64,000 nt of DNA, taken from NCBI RefSeq assembly GCF_022230925.1, contig NZ_JAKKFH010000004.1:124001-188000 (forward strand), given 5' to 3'. Each line of letters starts with the position of its first letter. Within the stretch, counting starts at the first letter, position 1. A model generated the notes under the pieces. The model was given only the letters and a program-made list of their open reading frames with translations. It made no database searches and was not told where the DNA came from. Source of the stretch: Micromonospora alfalfae. Lineage in GTDB: Bacteria; Actinomycetota; Actinomycetes; Mycobacteriales; Micromonosporaceae. Below are positions 24,580-32,271 of this stretch, piece after piece. The position numbers and the translations under genes are program-made.

Positions 24580-25461
24580 ATGGTGAGGTCGTCCGTCGAG
24601 AAGAACCCGGCCGACCCGACCGCGCGGATCGCCGTCCTGGGGCGTGGCCCGGTGCCGCCCGACGACCCGGTGCTGCGCGGTGACGACCTCGGCGTGCTGC
24701 ACGGCGACGGCCTCTTCGAGACCATGCACCTGCGCGACGGCCAGCCGTGGCTGCGCGACGAACACCTGGCCCGCCTGGCCACGGCGGCCACCGCCGTCGA
24801 GCTACCCCTGCCCCCCACCACCGCGCTGATCGACCTGCTGGACCAGGTGCGGACAGGCTGGCCAGCGGCTGTGGAGGGGGCACTCAGGTTGGTCTGCACC
24901 CGCGGCCCGGAGGCCGGCGGTCCGCCCACGATCTACGCCACGCTGGCCCCGGTGCCAGCGGTCTCCCGGGCCGCCCGGCGGGACGGCATCAGTGTGGCCA
25001 CCCTGCCGCTGGGGCTGCCCGCCGCCGCCCGCAGCGGGCTCACCTGGCTGCCGGCCGGCATCAAGTCCACGTCGTACGCGGTGAACAGCGCCGCCCGCCG
25101 CTGGGCCCGCCGGAAGGGCGTCGACGACGTGCTCTGGGTCTCCTCCGACGGGTACGCGCTGGAGGGCCCCACAGCCAATGTGGTGTGGCTCACCAACCAC
25201 ACGCTCTGCGCGGTGCCGGCCGCCAGCACCGGCATCCTCGCCGGCACCACAGCGGCCTGGCTGCTCGCCCACGCGAGCGACCTGGGCCTGAGCGCCACCG
25301 AACGGATGGTCAGCCCGGCCGACCTGCACGCGGCGGACGGCGTGTGGTTCACCTCGTCACTGCGCGGCGCCGCCGAGGTGCACACGCTGGACGGGGTACG
25401 ACGGGCTCGCTGCCCGCGTACCCCCGCCCTACAGGCCCTGCTGGGCTTCCCCGTCGACTGA
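24580..25461 (+). CDS. pabC: Class IV aminotransferase, aminodeoxychorismate lyase-like
   Basis: A 293-aa PLP enzyme of fold type IV. Family features are VLHGDGLFETMHLRDG (residues about 48-63), the PLP lysine in PAGIKSTSYAVN (about 166), and the cofactor phosphate region with EGPTANV and ASTGILAGTT. It most resembles aminodeoxychorismate lyase, which makes p-aminobenzoate for folate, but branched-chain or D-amino-acid aminotransferase activity is possible. It diverges from the Fur gene; a TACGCT -10 box precedes the ATG. It ends 3 nt from the convergent nitrobindin gene. Confidence 0.8.
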   Translation: MVRSSVEKNPADPTARIAVLGRGPVPPDDPVLRGDDLGVLHGDGLFETMHLRDGQPWLRDEHLARLATAATAVELPLPPTTALIDLLDQVRTGWPAAVEGALRLVCTRGPEAGGPPTIYATLAPVPAVSRAARRDGISVATLPLGLPAAARSGLTWLPAGIKSTSYAVNSAARRWARRKGVDDVLWVSSDGYALEGPTANVVWLTNHTLCAVPAASTGILAGTTAAWLLAHASDLGLSATERMVSPADLHAADGVWFTSSLRGAAEVHTLDGVRRARCPRTPALQALLGFPVD

Positions 25462-25464
25462 GCG

Positions 25465-26052
25465 TCAGCCGCCGACCCGGACGAGTCGGGCGGAGAGGTG
25501 CGGACTGAGCCCGTGCCCCATGGCGGCCATCTCCTGGGCGTAGAGCAGCGCGCCCTCGACGATGCCGAAGAGCCGGTGCCCGCCGGTGACCTCCTTGGCG
25601 GTCGGAGTCCGGATCACCGCGTCGGTGGCGAACTCGAGCTGCGTGCCGGTGCGCTTGCCCAGGTGCAGCTCCATCACCCCGGTCGGGGTGGTCAGCAACG
25701 CCTCCAGCTCGTCGGTCGCCCGCCCATCCACCAGCACCGGTCGCCACCAGCCCACCTCGCGGCCGGCCGGACGGACCGGCTTGCTCTGCTCGTCGAGGAT
25801 CCAGGCACGCGACTCGTAGTGCAGGAACGGCCGGCCGTCATGGCTGATCCGGATCTCCTGCGCGTAGTCGAAATCCTCGATGGTGGGGAAACCGCCCTTG
25901 CCCCGACCGCGCCACAGACCGATGTACGGCAGCAGGGCATCCAGCGCGGGGTGCAGCTTCGGCCCGACCCGCAGGTCGTGGCTCTCCTCGAACGGGTACT
26001 CCTCGACCGGCGGCGCGTTCAGCCACGGCGGCTGCAGCGGGTTCTCGCTCAC
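25465..26052 (-). CDS. Nitrobindin-like heme protein (FABP family)
   Basis: A 195-aa beta-barrel protein of the nitrobindin/THAP4 C-terminal family, which binds ferric heme and isomerizes peroxynitrite. The family motif GxWxGxG is at residues 45-51 (GLWRGRG). The proximal heme histidine should be among H180 and H185 near the C-terminus (MGHGLSPHLSARL). The barrel strands FLHYESRAWI and GWWRPV are typical. A GGAG site precedes the GTG start. Confidence 0.85.
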   Translation of the reverse strand: MSENPLQPPWLNAPPVEEYPFEESHDLRVGPKLHPALDALLPYIGLWRGRGKGGFPTIEDFDYAQEIRISHDGRPFLHYESRAWILDEQSKPVRPAGREVGWWRPVLVDGRATDELEALLTTPTGVMELHLGKRTGTQLEFATDAVIRTPTAKEVTGGHRLFGIVEGALLYAQEMAAMGHGLSPHLSARLVRVGG

Positions 26053-26107
26053 TGGGCCATCTCCGTTCGCGACTGCGGGGCTCGCAGACCCGGCTCACTC
26101 CTCGCGC

Positions 26108-26221
26108 TCACCAGCGTCCTCTCGAAATGCGTACGGCAAGGTAGACCAGGCCACCGGCGAGCCCGCCCAGGCCAGCGACAAGCAGGCTGACAAACCCGAT
26201 CTCGGTAACCATCCCGGCCAT
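26108..26221 (-). CDS. 37-aa single-pass membrane peptide
   Basis: A short frame encodes 37 residues (34 if the second ATG at 26212 is used): polar start MAGMVTE, one Gly/Leu/Val-rich transmembrane helix over residues about 8-30 (FVSLLVAGLGGLAGGLVYLA), then a basic end RISRGRW. Its composition is exactly that of a real single-pass protein with a positive cytoplasmic tail. It is divergent from the DsrE gene, 15 nt between starts. Function unknown. Confidence 0.5.
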   Translation of the reverse strand: MAGMVTEIGFVSLLVAGLGGLAGGLVYLAVRISRGRW

Positions 26222-26236
26222 CCTATGCTGGGTCAC

Positions 26237-26599
26237 ATGGCCCGCACTCTCGTCGTCAAGGCCACCGCAGGGGCGGACGCCCCGGAGCGGTGCGCGCAGG
26301 CATTCACAGTCGCCGCGACGGCGGTAGCGGCAGGGGTGGACGTCTCGCTCTGGCTGACCGGTGAGTCCACCTGGTTCGCGCTGCCCGGTCGCGCCCAGCA
26401 GTTCGACCTGCCGCACTCGGCACCCCTTGCCGAGTTGTTGCACGTCATCCTGACCAGCGGCCGGGTGACCGCCTGCACGCAGTGCGCGGCCCGACGGGAG
26501 ATCGGCCCGGACGACGTACTCCCCGGGGTCCGGATCGCCGGTGCCGCGGTCTTCGTCGAGGAGGCCATGGCCGAGGGCGCGCAGGCACTCGTCTACTGA
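26237..26599 (+). CDS. DsrE-family protein with a CxxC pair
   Basis: A 120-aa DsrE/DsrF-like protein. It has the alternating strand/helix pattern ARTLVVKATAG, AATAVAAGVDVSLWLTGEST, LAELLHVILTSG. Cysteines 80 and 83 form TACTQC at the position used for sulfur relay in DsrE/TusD proteins. A TATGCT -10 box (26224-26229) ends 7 nt before the ATG at 26237, suggesting a leaderless start. Role in thiol or sulfur transfer is inference. Confidence 0.78.
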   Translation: MARTLVVKATAGADAPERCAQAFTVAATAVAAGVDVSLWLTGESTWFALPGRAQQFDLPHSAPLAELLHVILTSGRVTACTQCAARREIGPDDVLPGVRIAGAAVFVEEAMAEGAQALVY

Positions 26600-26678
26600 C
26601 CGCACGGCTGCGGTGGGTCGATCCGAGCGGAGTGCCGATACCGACCCGACATCTCGGACGGCTGCCTACGATTCGGAT

Positions 26679-27059
26679 GTGACCGAGGCGGCGGAGAGGT
26701 TCTTCGAGGCACTGCCGTCGCGCGCCGCCGAGGTTCTGGGCGGCCTGGCCGACGGCACCCTCCAGATCGACCTCGGCGAGGACCACCGCACCGAACACTG
26801 GCGGGTCCGGATGCGGCCCGGGTCGGTGCAGGTCAGCCGGGGGCGTGGCCCGGCCGACGCGATCTGGTACAGCAGCGCCGCCCTCTTCGACCGGCTGATC
26901 AGCGGCGAGGCCCAGGGGGTCGCCGCAGTGCTGCGCAACGAGAGCACGTTCAGCGGGAACGTGGTGCTCTTCCTCGCCTTCCGCCGGTTCTTCCCGGACC
27001 CGCCCGGCACCCGCGACCCCCGCGAAACGGCCCGCCGAGCAGCCGGGCGACTGCGGTGA
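26679..27059 (+). CDS. SCP2 sterol-binding-domain protein
   Basis: A 126-aa protein resembling SCP2 lipid-transfer domains: GLADGTLQIDLG, then VRMRPGSVQVSRGRGPADAIWYSSAALFDRLISGE and LRNESTFSGNVVLFLAFRRFFP. The GTG at 26679 is chosen because a TACGAT -10 box ends 6 nt upstream and a TGA/GTG overlap links it to the next gene. The ligand is unknown. The coupling to a debranching-type glucosidase is conserved enough in appearance to suggest one transcript, not a shared pathway. Confidence 0.72.
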   Translation: MTEAAERFFEALPSRAAEVLGGLADGTLQIDLGEDHRTEHWRVRMRPGSVQVSRGRGPADAIWYSSAALFDRLISGEAQGVAAVLRNESTFSGNVVLFLAFRRFFPDPPGTRDPRETARRAAGRLR

Positions 27060-29110
27060 AGGACCTCGTCAGCATTCTGGACGGCAACACCTTCCTGGTC
27101 AGCGACCGGCGTGGGGACATCGAACCGTCCTACGACTTCCCCACCGGGCTGTTCTCCTTCGACACCCGCTTCCTGTCCACCTGGGTGCTCACCCTGGACG
27201 GGCAGCGGCTGCACGCCCTCTCCGTCGACGATGCCCAGTCGTACCGCACCAAGTTCTTCCTCGCCCCCGGTGAGCCCACGCACTATCTGGACGCCAAGGC
27301 GTCGGTGATCCGCAGCCGGGCGATAGTGGGCAGCTTCGAGGAGGAGCTGACAGTGCTGAACCACCTCGGCGCGGAGGTCGAGTGCACCCTCCGGATCGAG
27401 GTCGGGGCCGACTTCGCCGACCTGTTCGAGATCAAGAACTCTCGGCAGAAGCGGGGCCGGACCACTGTCACGGTCGCCGAGAACGAGCTGCGGCTGACCT
27501 ACCGACGGGAGGCGTTCCACCGGGAGATGGTGGTCAGCAGCACCGCTCCGGCGCAGGTCGACGAGACCGGGATGACCTTCCGGATCCGGGTGGCCCGCAA
27601 CGACAGCTGGACCACCAGGCTGCACGTGTCAAGCGTCGTCTACGGGGCCCGGGGCGAGGACATCCGGGCCACCCTCCCGTACGGCGGCAGCCGCAGCGCG
27701 GACGTCATCCGGGCCGAGCAGCAGGAGCTGATCGACAGGGCGCCGAAGCTCGGCTGCGACTGCGAGCCGCTGGCCGGGGCGTACCGGCGCAGCCTCAACG
27801 ACCTGGCCGCGCTGCGCTACGAGTCGATCGCCCTGGGCGTACGGCTGATCGCCGCAGGGCTCCCCTGGTTCATGACCCTGTTCGGCAGGGACAGCATCAT
27901 CACCTCGTTGCAGGTGCTGCCGTTCCTGCCGGAGCTGGTCCCGCCGACCATCCTGATGCTGGCCGGACTTCAGGGGCAGCGGGTGGACGACTTCCGGGAC
28001 GAGGAACCCGGCAAGATCCTGCACGAGCTGCGGTACGGGGAGACCGCCGGCTTCGAGGAGCAGCCACACTCGCCGTACTACGGGTCGGCCGACTCGACGC
28101 CCCTGTTCATCATCCTGATCGACGAGTACGAGCTGTGGACCGGTGACGCGGCACTCGTCCGCAAGCTGGAGTCGCAGGTCCGCAGGGCGCTGGAATGGAT
28201 CGACACCTACGGTGACCTGCTCGGCACCGGCTACCTCTGGTACCAGACCCGCAACCCGGAGACCGGCCTGCAGAACCAGTGCTGGAAGGACTCCTGGGAC
28301 GCCATCTCGTACGCCGACGGTGAGCTGCCCGGCTTTCCCCGGGCCACCTGCGAGTTGCAGGGCTACGCGTACGACGCGAAGATCCGGGCCGCCCGGCTGG
28401 CCCGGACCTTCTGGAACGATCCGGAGTTCGCCGACGAGTTGGAGCGGCAGGCCGCCGACCTCAAACGGCGGTTCGACAGAGACTTCTGGATCGCCGACCG
28501 CGGGTACTACGCGCTCGCGTTGGACGCCGACGGCCGGCAGGTGGACGCGCTGACCTCGAACATCGGGCACCTGCTGTGGAGCGGCATCGTGGACGAGTCG
28601 CGCGCCGGCAAGGTGGTCGAGCACCTCATCGGGCCACGACTGTTCTCCGGCTGGGGGGTGCGGACGCTCGCCGCGGACGAGGGGCGGTACAACCCGATCG
28701 GCTACCACGTGGGCACCGTCTGGCCGTTCGACAACTCGATCATCGCCTGGGGGTTGTGGCGGTACGGCTTCCGGGAGGAGGCCGGGCTGATCTGCGACAC
28801 CATGCTGGCCGCGTCCCAGTACTTCGAGGGTCGGCTGCCGGAGGCGTTCGCCGGCTACGCCCGCGACCTCACCGACTACCCGGTGGAGTACCCGACCGCG
28901 TGCAGCCCGCAGGCCTGGTCGACAGGCACCCCGCTGCTGCTGCTGCGGGTGATGCTGGGGTTGGAGCCGCAGGGCGAACACCTGATCATCGATCCGGCGG
29001 TGCCACCGGGGATGGGCCGGGTCGAGCTGCTGGACATCCCCGGCCGGTGGGGCATGGTCGACGCGTTGGGCCGCAGCCGGGACCCGGAGGACCAGCCGGA
29101 CGGCGGCTGA
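27056..29110 (+). CDS. Glycogen-debranching-type amylo-alpha-1,6-glucosidase
   Basis: A 684-aa enzyme. The N-terminal about 220 residues form a GDE_N_bis beta domain (LDGNTFLVSDRRGDIEP, GLFSFDTRFLSTW). Residues about 230-680 form an alpha/alpha-toroid like GH63/GH133 glucosidases: GLPWFMTLFGRDSIITSLQ, WKDSWDAISYADG, YHVGTVWPFDNSIIAWG, AFAGYARD and YPTACSPQAWSTG. Such proteins hydrolyse alpha-1,6 branches or related alpha-glucosides in the cytoplasm. The GTG start overlaps the SCP2 stop (GTGA). The exact substrate is inferred only from family. Confidence 0.88.
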   Translation: MKDLVSILDGNTFLVSDRRGDIEPSYDFPTGLFSFDTRFLSTWVLTLDGQRLHALSVDDAQSYRTKFFLAPGEPTHYLDAKASVIRSRAIVGSFEEELTVLNHLGAEVECTLRIEVGADFADLFEIKNSRQKRGRTTVTVAENELRLTYRREAFHREMVVSSTAPAQVDETGMTFRIRVARNDSWTTRLHVSSVVYGARGEDIRATLPYGGSRSADVIRAEQQELIDRAPKLGCDCEPLAGAYRRSLNDLAALRYESIALGVRLIAAGLPWFMTLFGRDSIITSLQVLPFLPELVPPTILMLAGLQGQRVDDFRDEEPGKILHELRYGETAGFEEQPHSPYYGSADSTPLFIILIDEYELWTGDAALVRKLESQVRRALEWIDTYGDLLGTGYLWYQTRNPETGLQNQCWKDSWDAISYADGELPGFPRATCELQGYAYDAKIRAARLARTFWNDPEFADELERQAADLKRRFDRDFWIADRGYYALALDADGRQVDALTSNIGHLLWSGIVDESRAGKVVEHLIGPRLFSGWGVRTLAADEGRYNPIGYHVGTVWPFDNSIIAWGLWRYGFREEAGLICDTMLAASQYFEGRLPEAFAGYARDLTDYPVEYPTACSPQAWSTGTPLLLLRVMLGLEPQGEHLIIDPAVPPGMGRVELLDIPGRWGMVDALGRSRDPEDQPDGG

Positions 29111-29129
29111 CCCGCGCGGGCGGCCCGGC

Positions 29130-29993
29130 TCAGCTCGGGCAGCCGACGGTGGCTGTCAGTCGGGTGGCGTCCGGGCCGATCTCGGCCAGCACCGTGACGG
29201 CACCGCTGCGGTACGCGTACACCGGGGGTTGGTCAAGCAGTGGGGCGTTGCCGGCCAGCGGGGCGAGCGCGGCAGTCGAGGCCGCCGGGCCGGGACCGTT
29301 CGCGGACCACGAGGTACGGGCGAGCCCGCCGCCCGGGCAGGGCGCGGTGACCAGCTCCGGCGCGGCCTCGCCCGGCCGGTCAAGGGCCCTCAGTGCGGCG
29401 GTCAGCGCGGCGGTCTCCGGGCCGGCGGCGGTGGCCGGAGCCGACGTGTAGCCGGCGCCGACCGGCCGGCAACCGGTGTCGACGACCAGTCGCACCCGGC
29501 CATCGACTGTCGGCCGGCCCTCGACGGCCACGAACTCTCCGGCGTCGGCGCGCAGCTCGGGACCGTCCACCCCGGGCCCGACCCCGGCCCGCCAGCTCGC
29601 CGGCAGCCGCTCGGCGATGCCGGCCAGCACTGCCTTCTCGTCACCGGCGGCAGCGAGCACCCCGACCTCGCGCCGCAACCTCGCCCCGTCGGCGAACGGG
29701 GTGACCCGGCAGCCGGACGCGACCCGTGCCGGGCTCAGTTCCAGCAGACCGCCCGCACCGGCCGCGCGAGCCAACTCGCCGACCGCCCGGTCGACAACCG
29801 GGCCGGCCTGATCGAGGGAACGCTGTTCACGCACGGTCGGCGGGTCGTCCCGCACCGATGTCCAGGTGAGCCCGGCCAGCAGCACCGCCCAGGCCACTGT
29901 CACCGCCAGCAGCCAACGCCGCCGCGACCGGGCCGGTGTCGGCGCGGCGGGGCCGGCCGAAGAGGCCCAACCCGTCTGCACAGCACCGCTCAC
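29130..29993 (-). CDS. Unknown membrane-anchored protein
   Basis: A 287-aa protein I do not recognise. Residues 1-25 are polar and end in an RSRRR cluster. Residues about 26-46 form one transmembrane helix (WLLAVTVAWAVLLAGLTWTS). The rest is predicted extracellular, Ala/Gly/Pro-rich, with cysteines in VASGCRV, DTGCRP, TAPCPGG and TVGCPS that could form two disulfides. The frame has strong third-position GC. It is convergent with the debranching enzyme and 72 nt downstream of the winged-helix gene on the same strand. Confidence 0.7.
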   Translation of the reverse strand: MSGAVQTGWASSAGPAAPTPARSRRRWLLAVTVAWAVLLAGLTWTSVRDDPPTVREQRSLDQAGPVVDRAVGELARAAGAGGLLELSPARVASGCRVTPFADGARLRREVGVLAAAGDEKAVLAGIAERLPASWRAGVGPGVDGPELRADAGEFVAVEGRPTVDGRVRLVVDTGCRPVGAGYTSAPATAAGPETAALTAALRALDRPGEAAPELVTAPCPGGGLARTSWSANGPGPAASTAALAPLAGNAPLLDQPPVYAYRSGAVTVLAEIGPDATRLTATVGCPS

Positions 29994-30064
29994 CCGGCAA
30001 TGGTGTCACGTGCCCGCCGCCGGGCCGGCGGCGGAGGCGGTCGGCCCGACGGAGCGACTGCGGG

Positions 30065-30640
30065 TCAGTGGTCGTTGAGCCGGGGCGGCGGGTCGAGCCG
30101 GTAGCCGACGCCCCGCACCGTGTGCACCTGCGGTCCGCCCGGCAGGCCCCGCAGCCTGCGACGAAGCCGCCTGACTGTGGATTGCAGCGCCGCGGTCTCC
30201 GCGCCACCCAACGCAGAGGCGCAGAGGCGTTCGTAGCTCCACACCACCAGCGGTGGGCCGATGAGGAGGGTGAGCAACTCCCGTTCGGTGGGGGTCAGCG
30301 GGAGCACCTCCCCGCGCCAGGTGACCCGGTGTCCGGCCCGGTCGACGACCAGTTCACCCCACTTCACCAGGCCCCGCGCCCCGGCGAGCGGAAGGACCGT
30401 GGGACTGACCGGCACCGGACCCGTCGGCGACGACAACAGCTCGCGCAGCTCGGTCAGATCGGAACAGCTGAGCACCGGGGCGTGCCCGTCGAGTTGGCTC
30501 AGCACCCGCTCCCGCAGCGACATGTCAGTGCCCACGCAGAGGACGATGGGGACCGCTTCGTCGGACCCGCCGCTTTCATCCCTGAAATTCACCAGTAGAT
30601 AGTGACGCACGCCGATGGATTTCGGCACCCGCTCCGGCAC
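30065..30640 (-). CDS. OmpR-type winged-helix regulator without receiver motifs
   Basis: A 191-aa protein. The C-terminal DNA-binding domain (residues about 95-185) is OmpR/PhoB-like: LPLTPTERELLTLLIGPPLVVWSYERL, then LQSTVRRLRRRL and VHTVRGVGYRLDPP. The N-terminal half (VLCVGTDMSLRERVLSQLDG) looks like a degenerate receiver with no acidic pocket or phosphorylatable Asp, so it likely works without a kinase. The GTG start is uncertain; an internal GTG at 30610 is possible. Confidence 0.78.
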   Translation of the reverse strand: MPERVPKSIGVRHYLLVNFRDESGGSDEAVPIVLCVGTDMSLRERVLSQLDGHAPVLSCSDLTELRELLSSPTGPVPVSPTVLPLAGARGLVKWGELVVDRAGHRVTWRGEVLPLTPTERELLTLLIGPPLVVWSYERLCASALGGAETAALQSTVRRLRRRLRGLPGGPQVHTVRGVGYRLDPPPRLNDH

Positions 30641-30652
30641 GCTGCGAAGAAA

Positions 30653-30696
30653 CGACCGGGGCCAGCCACCCCCGGGAGGGTGACCGGCCCCGGTCG
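30653..30696 (-). terminator. Intrinsic terminator of the sulfurtransferase-sseC operon
   Basis: An 11-bp perfect stem (CGACCGGGGCC, 30653-30663, with GGCCCCGGTCG, 30686-30696) begins 14 nt after the sseC stop. Read on the minus strand it is followed by TTTCTTCG, one of the few T-rich tails in this window. Confidence 0.8.
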
Positions 30697-30710
30697 ATCA
30701 GAGCAGTGGG

Positions 30711-31031
30711 TCAGGCGACGGTGACGGCCACCTCGTTGACGCCTCGGCCGGCAGTGACAGCGGTGTCGCCGTTGCCGTGCCGGGACAACGCCCGCAGCGT
30801 CCAGGAACCCGGCGCGGCGAAGAACCGGAACTGCCCGGCGGCCGAGGTGACCACCTCGGCGGTGAACTCACCGGTCGAGTCGAGCAGCCGGACGTACGCG
30901 CCCGGCACCGGCTCGGCCTCGGCGGACCGGACGATGCCGGTGATGACGGTTTCCTTCTCCAGGTCCAGGCTGGCCGGTAGCGGCGCGGCCTGGTCCGGTG
31001 CGGCGCAACCCGCGGCGGTGGGAAGAGTCAT
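30711..31031 (-). CDS. sseC: SseC-like DUF1416 protein
   Basis: A 106-aa DUF1416 protein. The family core LPASLDLEKETVITGIVR (residues about 18-35) is followed by PGAYVRLLDSTGEFTAEVVTSAAGQFRFFAAPGSWTLRAL, a transthyretin/CNA-B-like beta sandwich. M. tuberculosis SseC1/SseC2 are encoded beside the CysA3/CysA2 sulfurtransferases just as here. The ATG at 31031 is preferred to GTG 31037 because GGGGAGG is 7 nt from the ATG and only 1 nt from the GTG. Its role in sulfur metabolism is not biochemically defined. Confidence 0.87.
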   Translation of the reverse strand: MTLPTAAGCAAPDQAAPLPASLDLEKETVITGIVRSAEAEPVPGAYVRLLDSTGEFTAEVVTSAAGQFRFFAAPGSWTLRALSRHGNGDTAVTAGRGVNEVAVTVA

Positions 31032-31033
31032 GA

Positions 31034-31882
31034 TCACGCCTCCCCGGGTTCGTCGCCGAGCGCGACCGGCACACCGACCAGCGAGCCGTACTCGGTCCAG
31101 GAGCCGTCGTAGTTCTTGACGTTGCGGTGACCCAGCAGCTCCTGGAGCACGAACCAGGTGTGCGACGAGCGCTCACCGATCCGGCAGTACGCGATGGTCT
31201 CCTTGCCGTCGTCGAGCCCCGCGTCGCCGTAGATCCTGCGCAGCTCGTCGTCGGACCGGAAGGTGCCGTCCTCGTTGGCCGCCTTGGACCACGGCACGCT
31301 GATAGCGGTGGGGATGTGGCCGGCCCGCTGCGCCTGCTCCTGCGGCAGGTGGGCGGGGGCGAGGAGGCGACCGGCGAACTCGTCGGGGCTGCGCACGTCG
31401 ACAAGGTTCTTGGTGCCGATCGCGGCGACGACCTCGTCGCGGAAGGCCCGGATGGAGGTGTCCGGTTCCTGCGCGACGTACTGGGTCGCCGGGCGGGACA
31501 CCGCGTCGGTGACGAGCGGGCGGGCGTCCAGTTCCCACTTCTTGCGGCCGCCGTCGAGCAGCTTCACGTCACGGTGGCCGTAGAGCTTGAAGTACCAGTA
31601 GGCGTACGCGGCGAACCAGTTGTTGTTGCCGCCGTACAGGATGACGGTGTCGTCGTTGCTGATGCCCCGCCCGGAGAGCAGCGCCTCGAACTGCGTCTTG
31701 TTGACGAAGTCCCGGCGGACCTGGTCCTGGAGGTCGGTCCTCCAGTCAATCTTGATGGCACCGGCGATGTGGCCGGTCTCGTAGGCCGAGGTGTCCTCGT
31801 CGACCTCGACGAAGACGACGCCCGGGGCGTCGAGGTTCTTCTCGGCCCACTCGGCCGAAACGAGTGCGGTGTCGCGACTCAT
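31034..31882 (-). CDS. Thiosulfate sulfurtransferase (rhodanese, CysA2/SseA type)
   Basis: A 282-aa two-domain rhodanese. The N-terminal domain carries DDTVILYGGNNNWFAAYAYW and lacks the active Cys. The C-terminal domain has active-site Cys233 in YCRIGERSSHTWF. It transfers sulfane sulfur from thiosulfate to thiophilic acceptors. The ATG at 31882 follows a GGGAG site; a longer in-frame start exists without support. The sseC start lies 2 nt past its stop. About 205 nt upstream is a cysteine-rich leader peptide and hairpin, implying control by cysteine supply. Confidence 0.92.
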   Translation of the reverse strand: MSRDTALVSAEWAEKNLDAPGVVFVEVDEDTSAYETGHIAGAIKIDWRTDLQDQVRRDFVNKTQFEALLSGRGISNDDTVILYGGNNNWFAAYAYWYFKLYGHRDVKLLDGGRKKWELDARPLVTDAVSRPATQYVAQEPDTSIRAFRDEVVAAIGTKNLVDVRSPDEFAGRLLAPAHLPQEQAQRAGHIPTAISVPWSKAANEDGTFRSDDELRRIYGDAGLDDGKETIAYCRIGERSSHTWFVLQELLGHRNVKNYDGSWTEYGSLVGVPVALGDEPGEA

Positions 31883-32054
31883 CGAATCACTCCCTGGTGA
31901 GGATGGATGGTGAGCCAACGCGCGCGAATCGATGTGTGTAACTGTCGCACCACGCGCGGGACCCAGCGGAAGGACGGGATCACGGGTTCGTGCGACGGCG
32001 CCGCTGCCGGGCGTTCGGTGGGATAACCGGAGGGTGCGAGAACCCTGTGCCGGT

Positions 32055-32072
32055 GGCCGCCGTCAGGCGGCC
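32055..32072 (-). promoter_or_regulatory. Attenuator-like hairpin after the leader peptide
   Basis: GGCCGCC-GTCA-GGCGGCC is a perfect 7-bp stem with a tetraloop. On the minus strand it begins 16 nt after the leader-peptide stop. A ribosome stalled on the Cys codons upstream could change its formation. Confidence 0.5.
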
Positions 32073-32088
32073 GGAGACAGCCCCGCCG

Positions 32089-32166
32089 TCAGATGACGGG
32101 GCGACACAGGCAGGTGGCCACGCGACACAGGTCGACCGCGCGCCGTTTGGTGAGGTGGGTCCCCAT
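32089..32166 (-). CDS. Cysteine-rich putative leader peptide (PLP)
   Basis: A 25-codon frame encodes a peptide containing KRRAVDLCRVATCLCRPVI, the conserved actinobacterial putative-leader-peptide pattern found ahead of sulfur and sulfur-carrier genes. Three Cys codons (TGT, TGC, TGT) lie within seven codons near the end. A TAGGCT -10 box ends 8 nt before the ATG, so the transcript is likely leaderless. The sulfurtransferase start is about 205 nt downstream on the same strand. The likely role is ribosome-mediated sensing of Cys-tRNA; the peptide itself need not act. Confidence 0.8.
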   Translation of the reverse strand: MGTHLTKRRAVDLCRVATCLCRPVI

Positions 32167-32271
32167 GGCCAGGGAGCCTACCAGCCAGTGACCGTGCTGC
32201 CACTGGGCCGACCACCATCCGGGAATCGTCGGGATCGCCGAGGATCTCGGCGTCCCACAGCGCCTCCGGCG

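Larger units (their letters stand above)
31919..32271. other. Non-coding content of the sulfurtransferase leader region
   Basis: Besides the leader peptide (32089-32166) and its hairpin (32055-32072), I see only untranslated leader sequence from 31883 to 32054 and promoter DNA above 32167. No further frame has credible coding signals. Confidence 0.5.

Noticed and set aside
25880..26236. Upstream extension of the DsrE frame
   Set aside because: It runs antisense through the nitrobindin gene and the small membrane peptide; the -10 box at 26224-26229 supports the start at 26237.
27056..29110. Glycogen-debranching enzyme as GlgX or trehalose enzyme
   Set aside because: It lacks GH13 motifs and instead shows the GDE_N_bis plus alpha/alpha-toroid layout.
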